Positions 18,046 to 25,185 of a DNA stretch of 27,131 nt are shown here, in pieces; within the stretch, counting starts at the first letter, position 1; every line of letters begins with the position of its first letter. Under the pieces are notes generated by a model, which saw only the letters and a program-made list of their open reading frames with translations, ran no database searches and was not told where the DNA came from. The DNA lies in NCBI GenBank assembly GCA_016783985.1, contig JADHVM010000003.1, positions 1 through 27,131 on the forward strand, given 5' to 3'. This DNA comes from Actinomycetota bacterium (GTDB lineage: Bacteria; Actinomycetota; Humimicrobiia; Humimicrobiales; Humimicrobiaceae). A program made the translations under genes and the position numbers.

Positions 18046-18768
18046 ATGTTAAGTAATCTTGGACAATCAATAATTGATTTCTTAAAGCAATTAATTACCT
18101 GGGCGCCGGGGCTTATAATTGGTGTTGTTTTTCATGAATATGCGCATGGATTTATAGCATACAAAAGTGGAGATCCTACAGCTAAAAATATGGGAAGATT
18201 AACACTTAACCCTATAGCTCATATAGATATTTTTGGGAGCATATTGTTGCCAATTGTACTAATTCTTTTTGGATCAAAAATTATTTTTGGATATGCAAAA
18301 CCAGTTCCTATAAACCCAAATTATTTTAGAAATTACCGCAAAGGAATCAGGTATACTTCTCTGGCAGGACCAGTAATGAATTTAATCATTGCTTTTGTTA
18401 TTGGATTATTGTACGGGCTTTTTATTTATATTTTAAAAATATCAAATTTTTCTATTAGTTTATTATCTGAAAGTGCGGGTTCACAGTTTGTTTTTTTAAT
18501 TAATCAGATGTTTAATTCTGCGATATATATAAATATATTCCTGGCAATTTTTAATTTTATTCCTATACCTCCACTTGATGGTTCTAAAATTTTAGCTTCA
18601 TTTCTACCAACTGAAGCAATGAATAAATATTTAAGTTTTGGTAGATTTGGGTTTATTTTCATTTTTATTATATTGTTCTTAGGTGGTAGAATATTCTGGA
18701 CAATTGTTTCACCAATAATTTTATTTCTTTACAACATTTTTACCTGGTGGCAATATCTAATTGTATGA
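18046..18768 (+). CDS. Site-2 protease family membrane metalloprotease (M50, short form)
   Basis: A 240-residue membrane protein with the zinc motif HEYAH (30-34) in the first helix, a long segment GDPTAKNMGRLTLNPIAHID (42-61) characteristic of the M50B short subgroup, and the third ligand Asp178 in PIPPLDGSK. It lacks a PDZ domain, unlike RseP. The subgroup is often found next to trpS and scpA, and its substrates are mostly unknown. An AAAGGAG sequence lies at 18027-18033, 12 bases before the ATG; no better-placed in-frame start exists, so the spacing is loose. Confidence 0.92.
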   Translation: MLSNLGQSIIDFLKQLITWAPGLIIGVVFHEYAHGFIAYKSGDPTAKNMGRLTLNPIAHIDIFGSILLPIVLILFGSKIIFGYAKPVPINPNYFRNYRKGIRYTSLAGPVMNLIIAFVIGLLYGLFIYILKISNFSISLLSESAGSQFVFLINQMFNSAIYINIFLAIFNFIPIPPLDGSKILASFLPTEAMNKYLSFGRFGFIFIFIILFLGGRIFWTIVSPIILFLYNIFTWWQYLIV

Positions 18769-18798
18769 AAATTATAAAGAATTAGGAGAATTAAAATT

Positions 18799-19779
18799 AT
18801 GAAAAAGAAAATGCTAACCGGTTTCAGACCAACAGGAAGATTGCATCTTGGACATCTTCATGGAAATATTGGAAACATGGTTAAGTATCAAGCAGAGTAT
18901 GAAAATTTCTTTTTTCTTGTTGATTGGCATGCTTTATCAACAGAATATCAAAATCCAAAAAAAATAAAATCTAATTTAATTGATTGCGTGATAGATTTAA
19001 TCTCACTCGGGATAGACCCTGAATTGACCTATATATACAGGCAATCAGATATTCCTGAGATATCTGAATTAACACTATATTTTTCAATGATTACACCAAT
19101 TTCATGGCTGGAAAGATGTCCAACTTACAAAGAACAATTAAAAGAATTAAAAGCTAAAGATTTATCAACATTAGGATTCCTTTCTTACCCTGTTTTAATG
19201 GCTTCAGATATTTTAATTGTAAATGCAGATATAATTCCTGTAGGAGAAGATCAGCTGCCTCATCTTGAAATAACCCGAGAAATTGCAAGAAGATTTAATA
19301 ATCTGTATGGTAAATTTTTTACCGAGCCGAAAGAAATGCTGTCAAAGGCTACAAGAGTTCCTGGCATAGATGGCAGGAAGATGTCTAAAAGTTATGATAA
19401 CGCAATATTTTTATCAGATGGTTTTGATGTTATAAAGAAAAAAGTAAGAAGAATGATTACTGATCCTCAAAGAATACATCCTTCTGATCCGGGACACCCT
19501 GATGTCTGTAATGTATTTAATTTTTACCAATTATATCTAGAGAAAAGAATTAATAAAATTGAAGAGAGATGCAAGGCTGGGGAAATAGGCTGCACGCTAT
19601 GTAAAGATGAATTGGTTGATATTATATATAATTATTTAGAAAAATTCCAAGCCAGAAGAAAGGAACTGGAAGGAGACATAGATTATATATATAAAATTTT
19701 GGAAGATGGTAAAAACGGTGTAAGAGAAATATCAATAAAAACTATAGCATCTGTTAGAAAAAAAATGGGTATAGATTAA
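18799..19779 (+). CDS. trpS: Tryptophanyl-tRNA synthetase
   Basis: A 326-residue class I synthetase that charges tRNA-Trp. The HIGH motif is HLGH (16-19) after the TGFRPTGRL opening; the KMSKS loop is exact at 194-198 (DGRKMSKSYDN). A CKAGEIGCTLCK stretch near the C-terminal helices is the conserved 'C...GC..CK' feature of one bacterial TrpRS branch. AGGAG lies about ten bases upstream. The gene runs directly into scpA, one base apart. Confidence 0.97.
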   Translation: MKKKMLTGFRPTGRLHLGHLHGNIGNMVKYQAEYENFFFLVDWHALSTEYQNPKKIKSNLIDCVIDLISLGIDPELTYIYRQSDIPEISELTLYFSMITPISWLERCPTYKEQLKELKAKDLSTLGFLSYPVLMASDILIVNADIIPVGEDQLPHLEITREIARRFNNLYGKFFTEPKEMLSKATRVPGIDGRKMSKSYDNAIFLSDGFDVIKKKVRRMITDPQRIHPSDPGHPDVCNVFNFYQLYLEKRINKIEERCKAGEIGCTLCKDELVDIIYNYLEKFQARRKELEGDIDYIYKILEDGKNGVREISIKTIASVRKKMGID

Positions 19780-19780
19780 A

Positions 19781-20527
19781 TTGAAAGAATTAACTGTAGA
19801 ACAAAGTTACTTAATTAAGCTTGAAAAATTTGAAGGTCCTATAAATTTACTTTTAGAGCTTATTAAAAAGAAAAAATTTGATATATATGGGATTAAATTA
19901 AGCTCCATAATAATAGATTTTGTAAATTATATAAAAAAAAATAAAGATATTATACTTGATACCTTATCAGGTTTCTTATATACGGCCTCAATTTTACTTG
20001 AAATTAAATCTAAATCTTTAATTCCTTCTAAAAGTGAAACAATAGATGAAGGTGAGGAAATTGATGAAGATATATTAAAAAAAAGAGAAGCTGAATATAA
20101 GGTTTTTATAAAAATATCTAATTATCTCATTAAATTATACGAAGAAGAGAATTTATATTATTTGAGAGAAGCCCCAATAGAGAAAGAATTTTTAGATGCT
20201 ATTCCTGATTTTTTAAACATCATTAACGTGAAAGAAATAAATTCTCTTGCATCGAAACTACTACAACATAAAGAAGATAGAATAGATCTAAGTAGTATTT
20301 ATAATGAAAGTTTAAGCGTAACTATATTTGAAGAAATGGAAAGAATAAAAAAAATACTAGAAGAAAAAGATGATATTATGTTTAAAGATATAACAGGAAA
20401 TTATACTAAATTAATTGATAAAATTATATGTTTTCTTTCAATATTAGAATTATATAAAAAAGAAATTATTGATATTTTACAATTTGAAAGTTTTGGGAAT
20501 ATTTTGATAAAAAAGGCAGGTAATTAA
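19781..20527 (+). CDS. scpA: Segregation and condensation protein A
   Basis: The kleisin subunit of the bacterial Smc-ScpAB complex, which bridges the Smc dimer heads. The N-terminal opening KLEKFEGPINLLLELIKKKKFDI (from residue 13) and the LSGFLYTASILLEIKSKSLIP block are hallmarks of ScpA; the C-terminal winged-helix region ends with ILQFESFGNILI. Length 248 is normal. The start is TTG at 19781, one base after the trpS stop, with no purine-rich site other than trpS sequence, so it probably depends on coupling. Confidence 0.94.
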   Translation: MKELTVEQSYLIKLEKFEGPINLLLELIKKKKFDIYGIKLSSIIIDFVNYIKKNKDIILDTLSGFLYTASILLEIKSKSLIPSKSETIDEGEEIDEDILKKREAEYKVFIKISNYLIKLYEEENLYYLREAPIEKEFLDAIPDFLNIINVKEINSLASKLLQHKEDRIDLSSIYNESLSVTIFEEMERIKKILEEKDDIMFKDITGNYTKLIDKIICFLSILELYKKEIIDILQFESFGNILIKKAGN

Positions 20528-20534
20528 AGAAGGG

Positions 20535-21134
20535 TTGGTAATTAAGTTGAATAATTCTACTGATAAAAGTAAAATGAATAACAATGGCGATGTTGATTTT
20601 TACAAGGACGATAATTGGTTAAGAACTTGTATAGAGGGTATACTTTTTATATCTGAAAGTCCTGTAAAACTTGCAGATATTTCTTATACATTAAAAGTTT
20701 CTGAAAATAAAATTAATAAAATTATTAAGTTATTAGAAAACGAATATATTGAACAAAACAGGGGATTTATTTTAAAGAGAGTAGCTAGAGGCTTTAGATT
20801 TTATTCAAATCCTGTAATTAGAGATATATTAAAAAAGTTTGTTAAATCCAATATTAGAACCCATCTATCTCAAGCAGCTATCGAGACTCTGGCTATTGTA
20901 GCTTACAAACAGCCAGTAACAAGAACTCAAATTGCTGAAATAAGAGGAGTGAGAACTGAAAGTGTAATTTTAACTCTTGTTAGTAAGGGATTAATAAAAG
21001 AAGTTGGAAAATTAAAAGAACCCGGGAATCCTATCATATATAGGACAACTGACAAATTTCTAGAGCTTCTTGGAATAGATAGATTAAAAAATTTACCACC
21101 ATTAGAGGATTTTAAAGAAAATGGAGGAAGTTAG
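20535..21134 (+). CDS. scpB: Segregation and condensation protein B
   Basis: Partner of ScpA: two winged-helix domains in a 199-residue protein. The conserved core starts at about residue 28 (NWLRTCIEGILFISESPV) and includes QAAIETLAIVAYKQPVTRTQIAEIRGV and the C-terminal YRTTDKFLELLG. The start is uncertain: TTG at 20535 touches an AAGAAGGG purine run (20527-20534) with no spacer, TTG at 20547 is in frame with a 12-base spacer, and ATG at 20574 has none. The 20547 start is as likely as the one given. The 3' end overlaps rluB by 14 bases. Confidence 0.92.
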   Translation: MVIKLNNSTDKSKMNNNGDVDFYKDDNWLRTCIEGILFISESPVKLADISYTLKVSENKINKIIKLLENEYIEQNRGFILKRVARGFRFYSNPVIRDILKKFVKSNIRTHLSQAAIETLAIVAYKQPVTRTQIAEIRGVRTESVILTLVSKGLIKEVGKLKEPGNPIIYRTTDKFLELLGIDRLKNLPPLEDFKENGGS

Positions 21135-21837
21135 ATTAGCAAAATATCTTGCCATGTGCGGCTTGTTTTCAAGAAGAAAATGGGAAAAAATTATACAATC
21201 AGGGAAAATAAGAGTTAATGATATAAAGATTACAGATCTTTCATTTAAGGTAAATAAAAATGATAGAGTTGATTATGATGGAATTATATTAAATCCTGAA
21301 AAAAAGATTGTTATAGCCTTAAACAAACCAACAGGTTACCTTTCAACAGTTAAAGATAAATTTGGAAGGAAAACAGTTTTAGATTTAGTAAAAGATTTTG
21401 ACAGCCGTATGTATCCGGTGGGCAGACTTGATTATAATTCTAGAGGACTATTATTTATTGCAAATGATGGAGATTTTGCATATAAAATAACTCATCCAAA
21501 ATTTCAAGTACAAAAAATCTATGAGGTATTAATAAATAAAGATATCTCAGATAATGATTTGGCCAAAATAGTAAAGGGAGTTATTGTAGATGGCAGGAGA
21601 GTTGTGCCTGTTAAGGTTAAAGTTTTAAAAAGAAGAGATGGCCAATCACTTATTATGATTAATATTATTGAGGGCAGAAAAAGGATTATAAGAAAATTAT
21701 TTCAAATATTAAGATATAAAGTTATTGACCTTAAAAGAGTACAAATTGGTAATTACAGGTTGGGAAAATTAAAAGAAGGTAATTTTAGAATATTAAAAAA
21801 TAGTGAGATTGACAATTTAATGAATTATTATAATTAA
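21121..21837 (+). CDS. rluB: 23S rRNA pseudouridine synthase (RluB/RsuA family)
   Basis: A 238-residue enzyme that isomerises uridine in rRNA. The N-terminal S4 domain (about 4-55, RLAKYLAMCGLFSRRK and GKIRVNDIKI) is followed by the RsuA-family catalytic domain with Asp104 in PVGRLDYNSRGLL. The scpA-scpB-rluB order is standard in many bacteria. Whether the target is 23S U2605-like (RluB) or 16S (RsuA) is inferred from the operon. Its ATG lies inside scpB. Confidence 0.92.
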   Translation: MEEVRLAKYLAMCGLFSRRKWEKIIQSGKIRVNDIKITDLSFKVNKNDRVDYDGIILNPEKKIVIALNKPTGYLSTVKDKFGRKTVLDLVKDFDSRMYPVGRLDYNSRGLLFIANDGDFAYKITHPKFQVQKIYEVLINKDISDNDLAKIVKGVIVDGRRVVPVKVKVLKRRDGQSLIMINIIEGRKRIIRKLFQILRYKVIDLKRVQIGNYRLGKLKEGNFRILKNSEIDNLMNYYN

Positions 21838-21842
21838 AATTA

Positions 21843-21871
21843 TTGTAAAATGTGATAAGAAGTAATATATC
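21843..21871 (+). promoter_or_regulatory. Possible promoter of the Tm-1-like cassette
   Basis: TTGTAA at 21843-21848 and TATATC at 21866-21871, spaced by 17 bases, lie in the 68-base gap after rluB. Each box matches consensus at four of six positions. The gap and the strong ribosome binding site downstream suggest a separate transcript begins here. Confidence 0.35.
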
Positions 21872-21905
21872 TATTTAATACAAAAAAATAACTACAGGAG
21901 GAAAA

Positions 21906-22760
21906 ATGATCGTAAAAAGGAATACCAAAGAAGAAATTCTTGAAAGGCTATGGAATAAGATAAATAAAAAGAAACCATTGTTTTTTGCAAGTTGTGGAAC
22001 AGGACTTGTTGCAAAATTACTTGAAAAAGCAGGAGTTGATTGTATTAATACTTTTCATGGAGGAAGACTTAGGAGCAATGGAATGGGTTCAATGTCTATG
22101 TTATGGCCAATTCTGGATGCTAACAAACAATTACTTGAATCAACTGAGCACGATATTATTACTGCGATAAAAGGTGATGCTTTTATTTGTGCTTGTGTTA
22201 ATGCAAATGATCCCTTGCGTGATATGACAATAATTATTGAGAAACTTAAGTCTATTGGTGTTATGTCTGTATGTAATATTCCTTCGATAGGAGATTATGA
22301 CAAAGATAGTCACATATACCAGGTTTTAACTCAAAGCGGTATCACTCTGGAAAATGAAATTGAAATGTTAAAACTTGCAAAAGAAATGGGAATGGTAACA
22401 GTTACAATGCCATATAATTTGGAAGACAGTATAAAAATTGTTAAAGAATCTAAACCTGTTATTTTTTGTTTTCATGCTGGAACTACAAAAGGAGGATTAA
22501 TAGGTTTTGACACACCATATACAATTGAAGATACTGCAAGAAGAACTGAAGAGTCATTTAAAGCTGTAAAAGAAATTAAATCTGATTTAATTCTAATGGC
22601 CCATGGTGCATCTCTTGTTACTCCAGATGATGGCCAATACATACTTGATAATACTTCTACACATGGTGTATGGACAGGATCTGCTACCGAAAGAATACCG
22701 ATTGAAAATGCAATTCTTGATATTGCTGGGAAATTTGCTAGATTAAAATTCAGTAAATAG
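21906..22760 (+). CDS. Phosphoenolpyruvate hydrolase-family TIM-barrel protein (Tm-1 C-terminal-like)
   Basis: A 284-residue TIM-barrel protein of the 'PEP hydrolase / TIM-barrel signal transduction' family, homologous to the C-terminal half of the tomato Tm-1 resistance protein. Family features include SCGTGLVAKLLEKAGVD (29-45), HGGRLRSNGMGSM (51-63) then WPILDAN, ICACVNANDPLRDM (94-107), VCNIPSIGDYD (122-132), FHAGTTKGGLIG (189-200) and, near the end, AHGASLVTP and WTGSATERIPIENAI. Its real reaction is not established, as far as I know; the database name rests on weak evidence. An AGGAGG site stands directly upstream, one of the strongest in the window. The partner domain is encoded 83 bases downstream. 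Confidence 0.82.
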   Translation: MIVKRNTKEEILERLWNKINKKKPLFFASCGTGLVAKLLEKAGVDCINTFHGGRLRSNGMGSMSMLWPILDANKQLLESTEHDIITAIKGDAFICACVNANDPLRDMTIIIEKLKSIGVMSVCNIPSIGDYDKDSHIYQVLTQSGITLENEIEMLKLAKEMGMVTVTMPYNLEDSIKIVKESKPVIFCFHAGTTKGGLIGFDTPYTIEDTARRTEESFKAVKEIKSDLILMAHGASLVTPDDGQYILDNTSTHGVWTGSATERIPIENAILDIAGKFARLKFSK

Positions 22761-22843
22761 ATTAGAAATTAAGCGAGATAAACTTATTTATAAAGGATTG
22801 TATTTTAAGATATTAATTTAAAATAATATTATGGAGGAGTTCA

Positions 22844-24061
22844 ATGAAAAAAACAATAGCTATACTTGGCTGTATGGATACAAAAGGTCAGGAATATGCT
22901 TTTATAAAAAGATATATTGAAAAAGAAGGATTAGAAGCATTAGTAATAGATATCGGTATTATTGGTGAGGCTTTATTAAAACCAGATATTACAAAAAAAG
23001 AGGTAGCTGGCACTGCTGGGAAAAACTTTGATAAATTAATAAAAAATAATTCAACAAGAGAGGAATTTACTTCTATTATGTCGGAAGGTGCCAAAAAAAT
23101 AGTGACCAAACTTGCATCTGATGGAAGGATAGATGGAATTATATCTTGTGGAGGTACTCAGGGAACGACCATGGCTACAAATTCAATGAGAGCACTGCCA
23201 GTAGGATTTCCTAAAGTTATGGTCTCAACTATAGCTTCCGGAAATACATTAAATTTTGTTGGTATTAAAGATATAACAATGATAAATTCAGTTGCTGATA
23301 TATTGGGGTTAAACAGAATAACAAGAAAAATATTAAGAGAAGCTGCTGGAGCTATTTGTGGAATGGTTAAAATAAGTGCAATGGAAGATATAGGTGGGGG
23401 TTCACTAATTGCTATAACTAATGTTGGAATTACAACTCCAGGAACTGTTAAGGCGAAGGAAGTTTTAGAAAAATCAGGATTTGAAACTGTAGTGTTTCAT
23501 GCAGTAGGAACGGGTGGAATGGCCATGGAATCTATTATAAAAGAGGGACAGATTAATGCAGTGTTAGATTTTGCTACTATTGAAGTTATTCAGGAAATGT
23601 GTGGAGGAATATTAGCATCAAAACCAGAAAGGATGACTAATGCAGCGAAGATGGGAATTCCTCAAGTGATATGTCCGGGTGGAATTTCTTGTAACACTTT
23701 CAGCCCGCACGAGTCAATTCCTCAAAGACTAAAAAATCGCAGGTATGTAAGACATAACCCTATGTTTACAAATGTCCAAAATAATGCTGAAGAATTTAAA
23801 GCTCTTGCCATAGAACAGGCAAAAAGAGTTAATCCTTCAAAAGGTCCTGTAAAGTGGTTTATACCAATGAAGGGTTTCTGCTCTTATTCTATAAAAGGAC
23901 AACCTTTTTACGATCCTGAGGCTAATAATATTTACGTTGAAACACTAAAAAAAGAATTAAGAGAAGACATCCCTGTTAATGTTTTAGATCTTGATATAAA
24001 TGATCCTATTTTTGCAACAAAAGTAGCAGAGAGCTTAATAGATATGATTAGTGAGTCATAA
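22844..24061 (+). CDS. Tm-1-like ATP-binding protein (UPF0261)
   Basis: A 405-residue member of UPF0261, homologous to the N-terminal half of tomato Tm-1, which was shown to bind ATP and block tobamovirus replication in plants; the bacterial role is unknown. Diagnostic segments are GCMDTKGQEYAF (9-20), PDITKKEVA (47-55), CGGTQGTTMATNSMRALPVGFPKVMVST (102-129), ASGNTLNFVGIKDITMINSV (131-150), FHAVGTGGMAMESII and the C-terminal GIPQVICPGGIS. A GGAGGAG site (22833-22839) precedes the ATG. Pairing with the TIM-barrel gene upstream is the usual bacterial arrangement of the two Tm-1 halves. Confidence 0.88.
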   Translation: MKKTIAILGCMDTKGQEYAFIKRYIEKEGLEALVIDIGIIGEALLKPDITKKEVAGTAGKNFDKLIKNNSTREEFTSIMSEGAKKIVTKLASDGRIDGIISCGGTQGTTMATNSMRALPVGFPKVMVSTIASGNTLNFVGIKDITMINSVADILGLNRITRKILREAAGAICGMVKISAMEDIGGGSLIAITNVGITTPGTVKAKEVLEKSGFETVVFHAVGTGGMAMESIIKEGQINAVLDFATIEVIQEMCGGILASKPERMTNAAKMGIPQVICPGGISCNTFSPHESIPQRLKNRRYVRHNPMFTNVQNNAEEFKALAIEQAKRVNPSKGPVKWFIPMKGFCSYSIKGQPFYDPEANNIYVETLKKELREDIPVNVLDLDINDPIFATKVAESLIDMISES

Positions 24062-24074
24062 TATTTTATTATAT

Positions 24075-24094
24075 ACAGGTGGTAACAGGTGGTA
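24075..24094 (+). repeat. Tandem 10-bp duplication carrying a doubled ribosome binding site
   Basis: ACAGGTGGTA occurs twice in direct succession (24075-24084 and 24085-24094), one base before the ATG at 24096. Each copy has an AGGTGG anti-16S-like core. The nearer copy is about four to five bases from the start, the farther about fifteen. This is an exact duplication, so it is likely recent. Confidence 0.85.
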
Positions 24095-24095
24095 A

Positions 24096-25013
24096 ATGTA
24101 TAAAACAAAAATCTTATTTTTTGGTACAAGAGTTTGGGAATTAACAAGCCGTCATTTACAGATATTCTTAAAGTATAATGCAAATATAATTGGATTTATA
24201 GAAGCTCCTGTAGAAAATATTTCAACAACTGTTACAAAAGAAGATCCATATGAAAATATATCTCAAGTCTCATCAAGATTAAATATTCCAATACATTGTC
24301 CTGAGAATGTTAAAGATCCTGATTTTATAAATATATTGAAAAATTTTAATGCAGATGTTTTTATAGTATGTGGTTTTCAGTTTTTTTTACCAAGGGATAT
24401 ACTTGAAATACCCCCACTTGGTGTAATTAATTTTCATAGTTCATTATTGCCAAGACATGCTGGGATGCATCCAGGTTTTTTTACCATATGGTATGGTGAT
24501 AAAGAGTCAGGTATGGTAGTACATTTTATGAATGAAGGTCTTGATACAGGAGATATTATTTATCAATCTAAAGTTCCTGTGTTTGAAGGTGATACTATTG
24601 CGAGCCTGTATGATAGAATATGGGACTCAAGTGAACCTTTAATAAAACAGCTCCTGGAAGATTTAGAAAAAAAACCATTTCCTGGGAAACCACAAGATAT
24701 GACAAAATATTTTTATAATTATGAGATTACCGAAAAAGATTTTGAATTAGATTTCAGGCAACCTGCTGTAGTGTTATATGGTAGAGTAAAGATGATGCCT
24801 GGAAAATTTTACATTATTTTAGGTGGAAAAAAATATTTTATAAAGGACTGTTCAATAATTAAGGAACATATAAAAACAAGAAAGTTTATTTTAGGAAGAC
24901 CATATAAATCGAATGGTAATATATTTTTCGTAACTCCTAGAAATTATTTAAAGATTGAAGAAATAGTTACTGAGGATGGGAAAAAAGCTAATCCACTAGA
25001 ATTAATAACTTAA
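24096..25013 (+). CDS. Formyltransferase-like protein (methionyl-tRNA formyltransferase family)
   Basis: A 305-residue enzyme with a Rossmann-type formyltransferase N-terminal domain. The catalytic triad Asn112, His114 and Asp150 is in place (VINFHSSLLP at 110-119; EGLDTGDII at 147-155), as is the MNEGLDTG loop that holds tetrahydrofolate. A C-terminal domain (about 215-305) resembles the OB-like domain of tRNA formyltransferases. The substrate loop reads PRHAGMHPGFFTIW instead of the usual PRWRGAAPIQ of true Met-tRNA formyltransferases, and the gene lies in an accessory cassette away from def, so another acceptor, such as an amino sugar or an amine, seems likelier. Which one cannot be seen. 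A duplicated AGGTGG site lies just upstream. Confidence 0.75.
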   Translation: MYKTKILFFGTRVWELTSRHLQIFLKYNANIIGFIEAPVENISTTVTKEDPYENISQVSSRLNIPIHCPENVKDPDFINILKNFNADVFIVCGFQFFLPRDILEIPPLGVINFHSSLLPRHAGMHPGFFTIWYGDKESGMVVHFMNEGLDTGDIIYQSKVPVFEGDTIASLYDRIWDSSEPLIKQLLEDLEKKPFPGKPQDMTKYFYNYEITEKDFELDFRQPAVVLYGRVKMMPGKFYIILGGKKYFIKDCSIIKEHIKTRKFILGRPYKSNGNIFFVTPRNYLKIEEIVTEDGKKANPLELIT

Positions 25014-25076
25014 GAATATAAAATTTAATTTACTGTAGAGATAGAAGAATTTTAATTTATTGATTAAAAAATTTAG

Positions 25077-25097
25077 TTTTGTAAGCTAGTTACAAAA
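25077..25097. promoter_or_regulatory. 21-bp palindromic operator candidate upstream of the ROK gene
   Basis: TTTTGTAA (25077-25084) and TTACAAAA (25090-25097) are perfect inverted copies around a 5-base centre GCTAG. The site ends five bases before the -35 box of the ROK promoter, the position of an operator or activator site. Arms of eight bases with no mismatch and some non-AT content make chance less likely than for the other palindromes here. Autoregulation by the ROK protein is the natural guess. The same sequence is not seen before the Tm-1 genes or the binding-protein gene. Confidence 0.6.
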
Positions 25098-25102
25098 AGG
25101 CC

Positions 25103-25131
25103 TTGACGTACTAATTTTATTGTTTTATTAT
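25103..25131 (+). promoter_or_regulatory. Sigma-70-type promoter of the ROK regulator gene
   Basis: TTGACG at 25103-25108 and TATTAT at 25126-25131 with an ideal 17-base spacer; each box matches the consensus at five of six positions. It is the best promoter in the window. Transcription should begin near 25138, giving a leader of about 48 bases. Confidence 0.65.
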
Positions 25132-25153
25132 GAAGTTTAATAAATATTCCCAA

Positions 25154-25183
25154 TTTTTAAAAATTTTTTAAAAATTTTTAAAA
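25154..25183 (+). repeat. Helically phased T/A tracts in the ROK leader
   Basis: The 30 bases are T5A5-T6A5-T5A4; the T-runs begin at 25154, 25164 and 25175, spaced 10 and 11 bases, close to one DNA turn. The last run ends two bases before the start codon. In RNA the runs are self-complementary. There is no ribosome binding site, so translation starts without one. Confidence 0.6.
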
Positions 25184-25185
25184 TA

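Noticed and set aside
21985..22170. Small + strand frame inside the TIM-barrel gene
   Set aside because: Alternative frame of a well-supported gene; no family resemblance.
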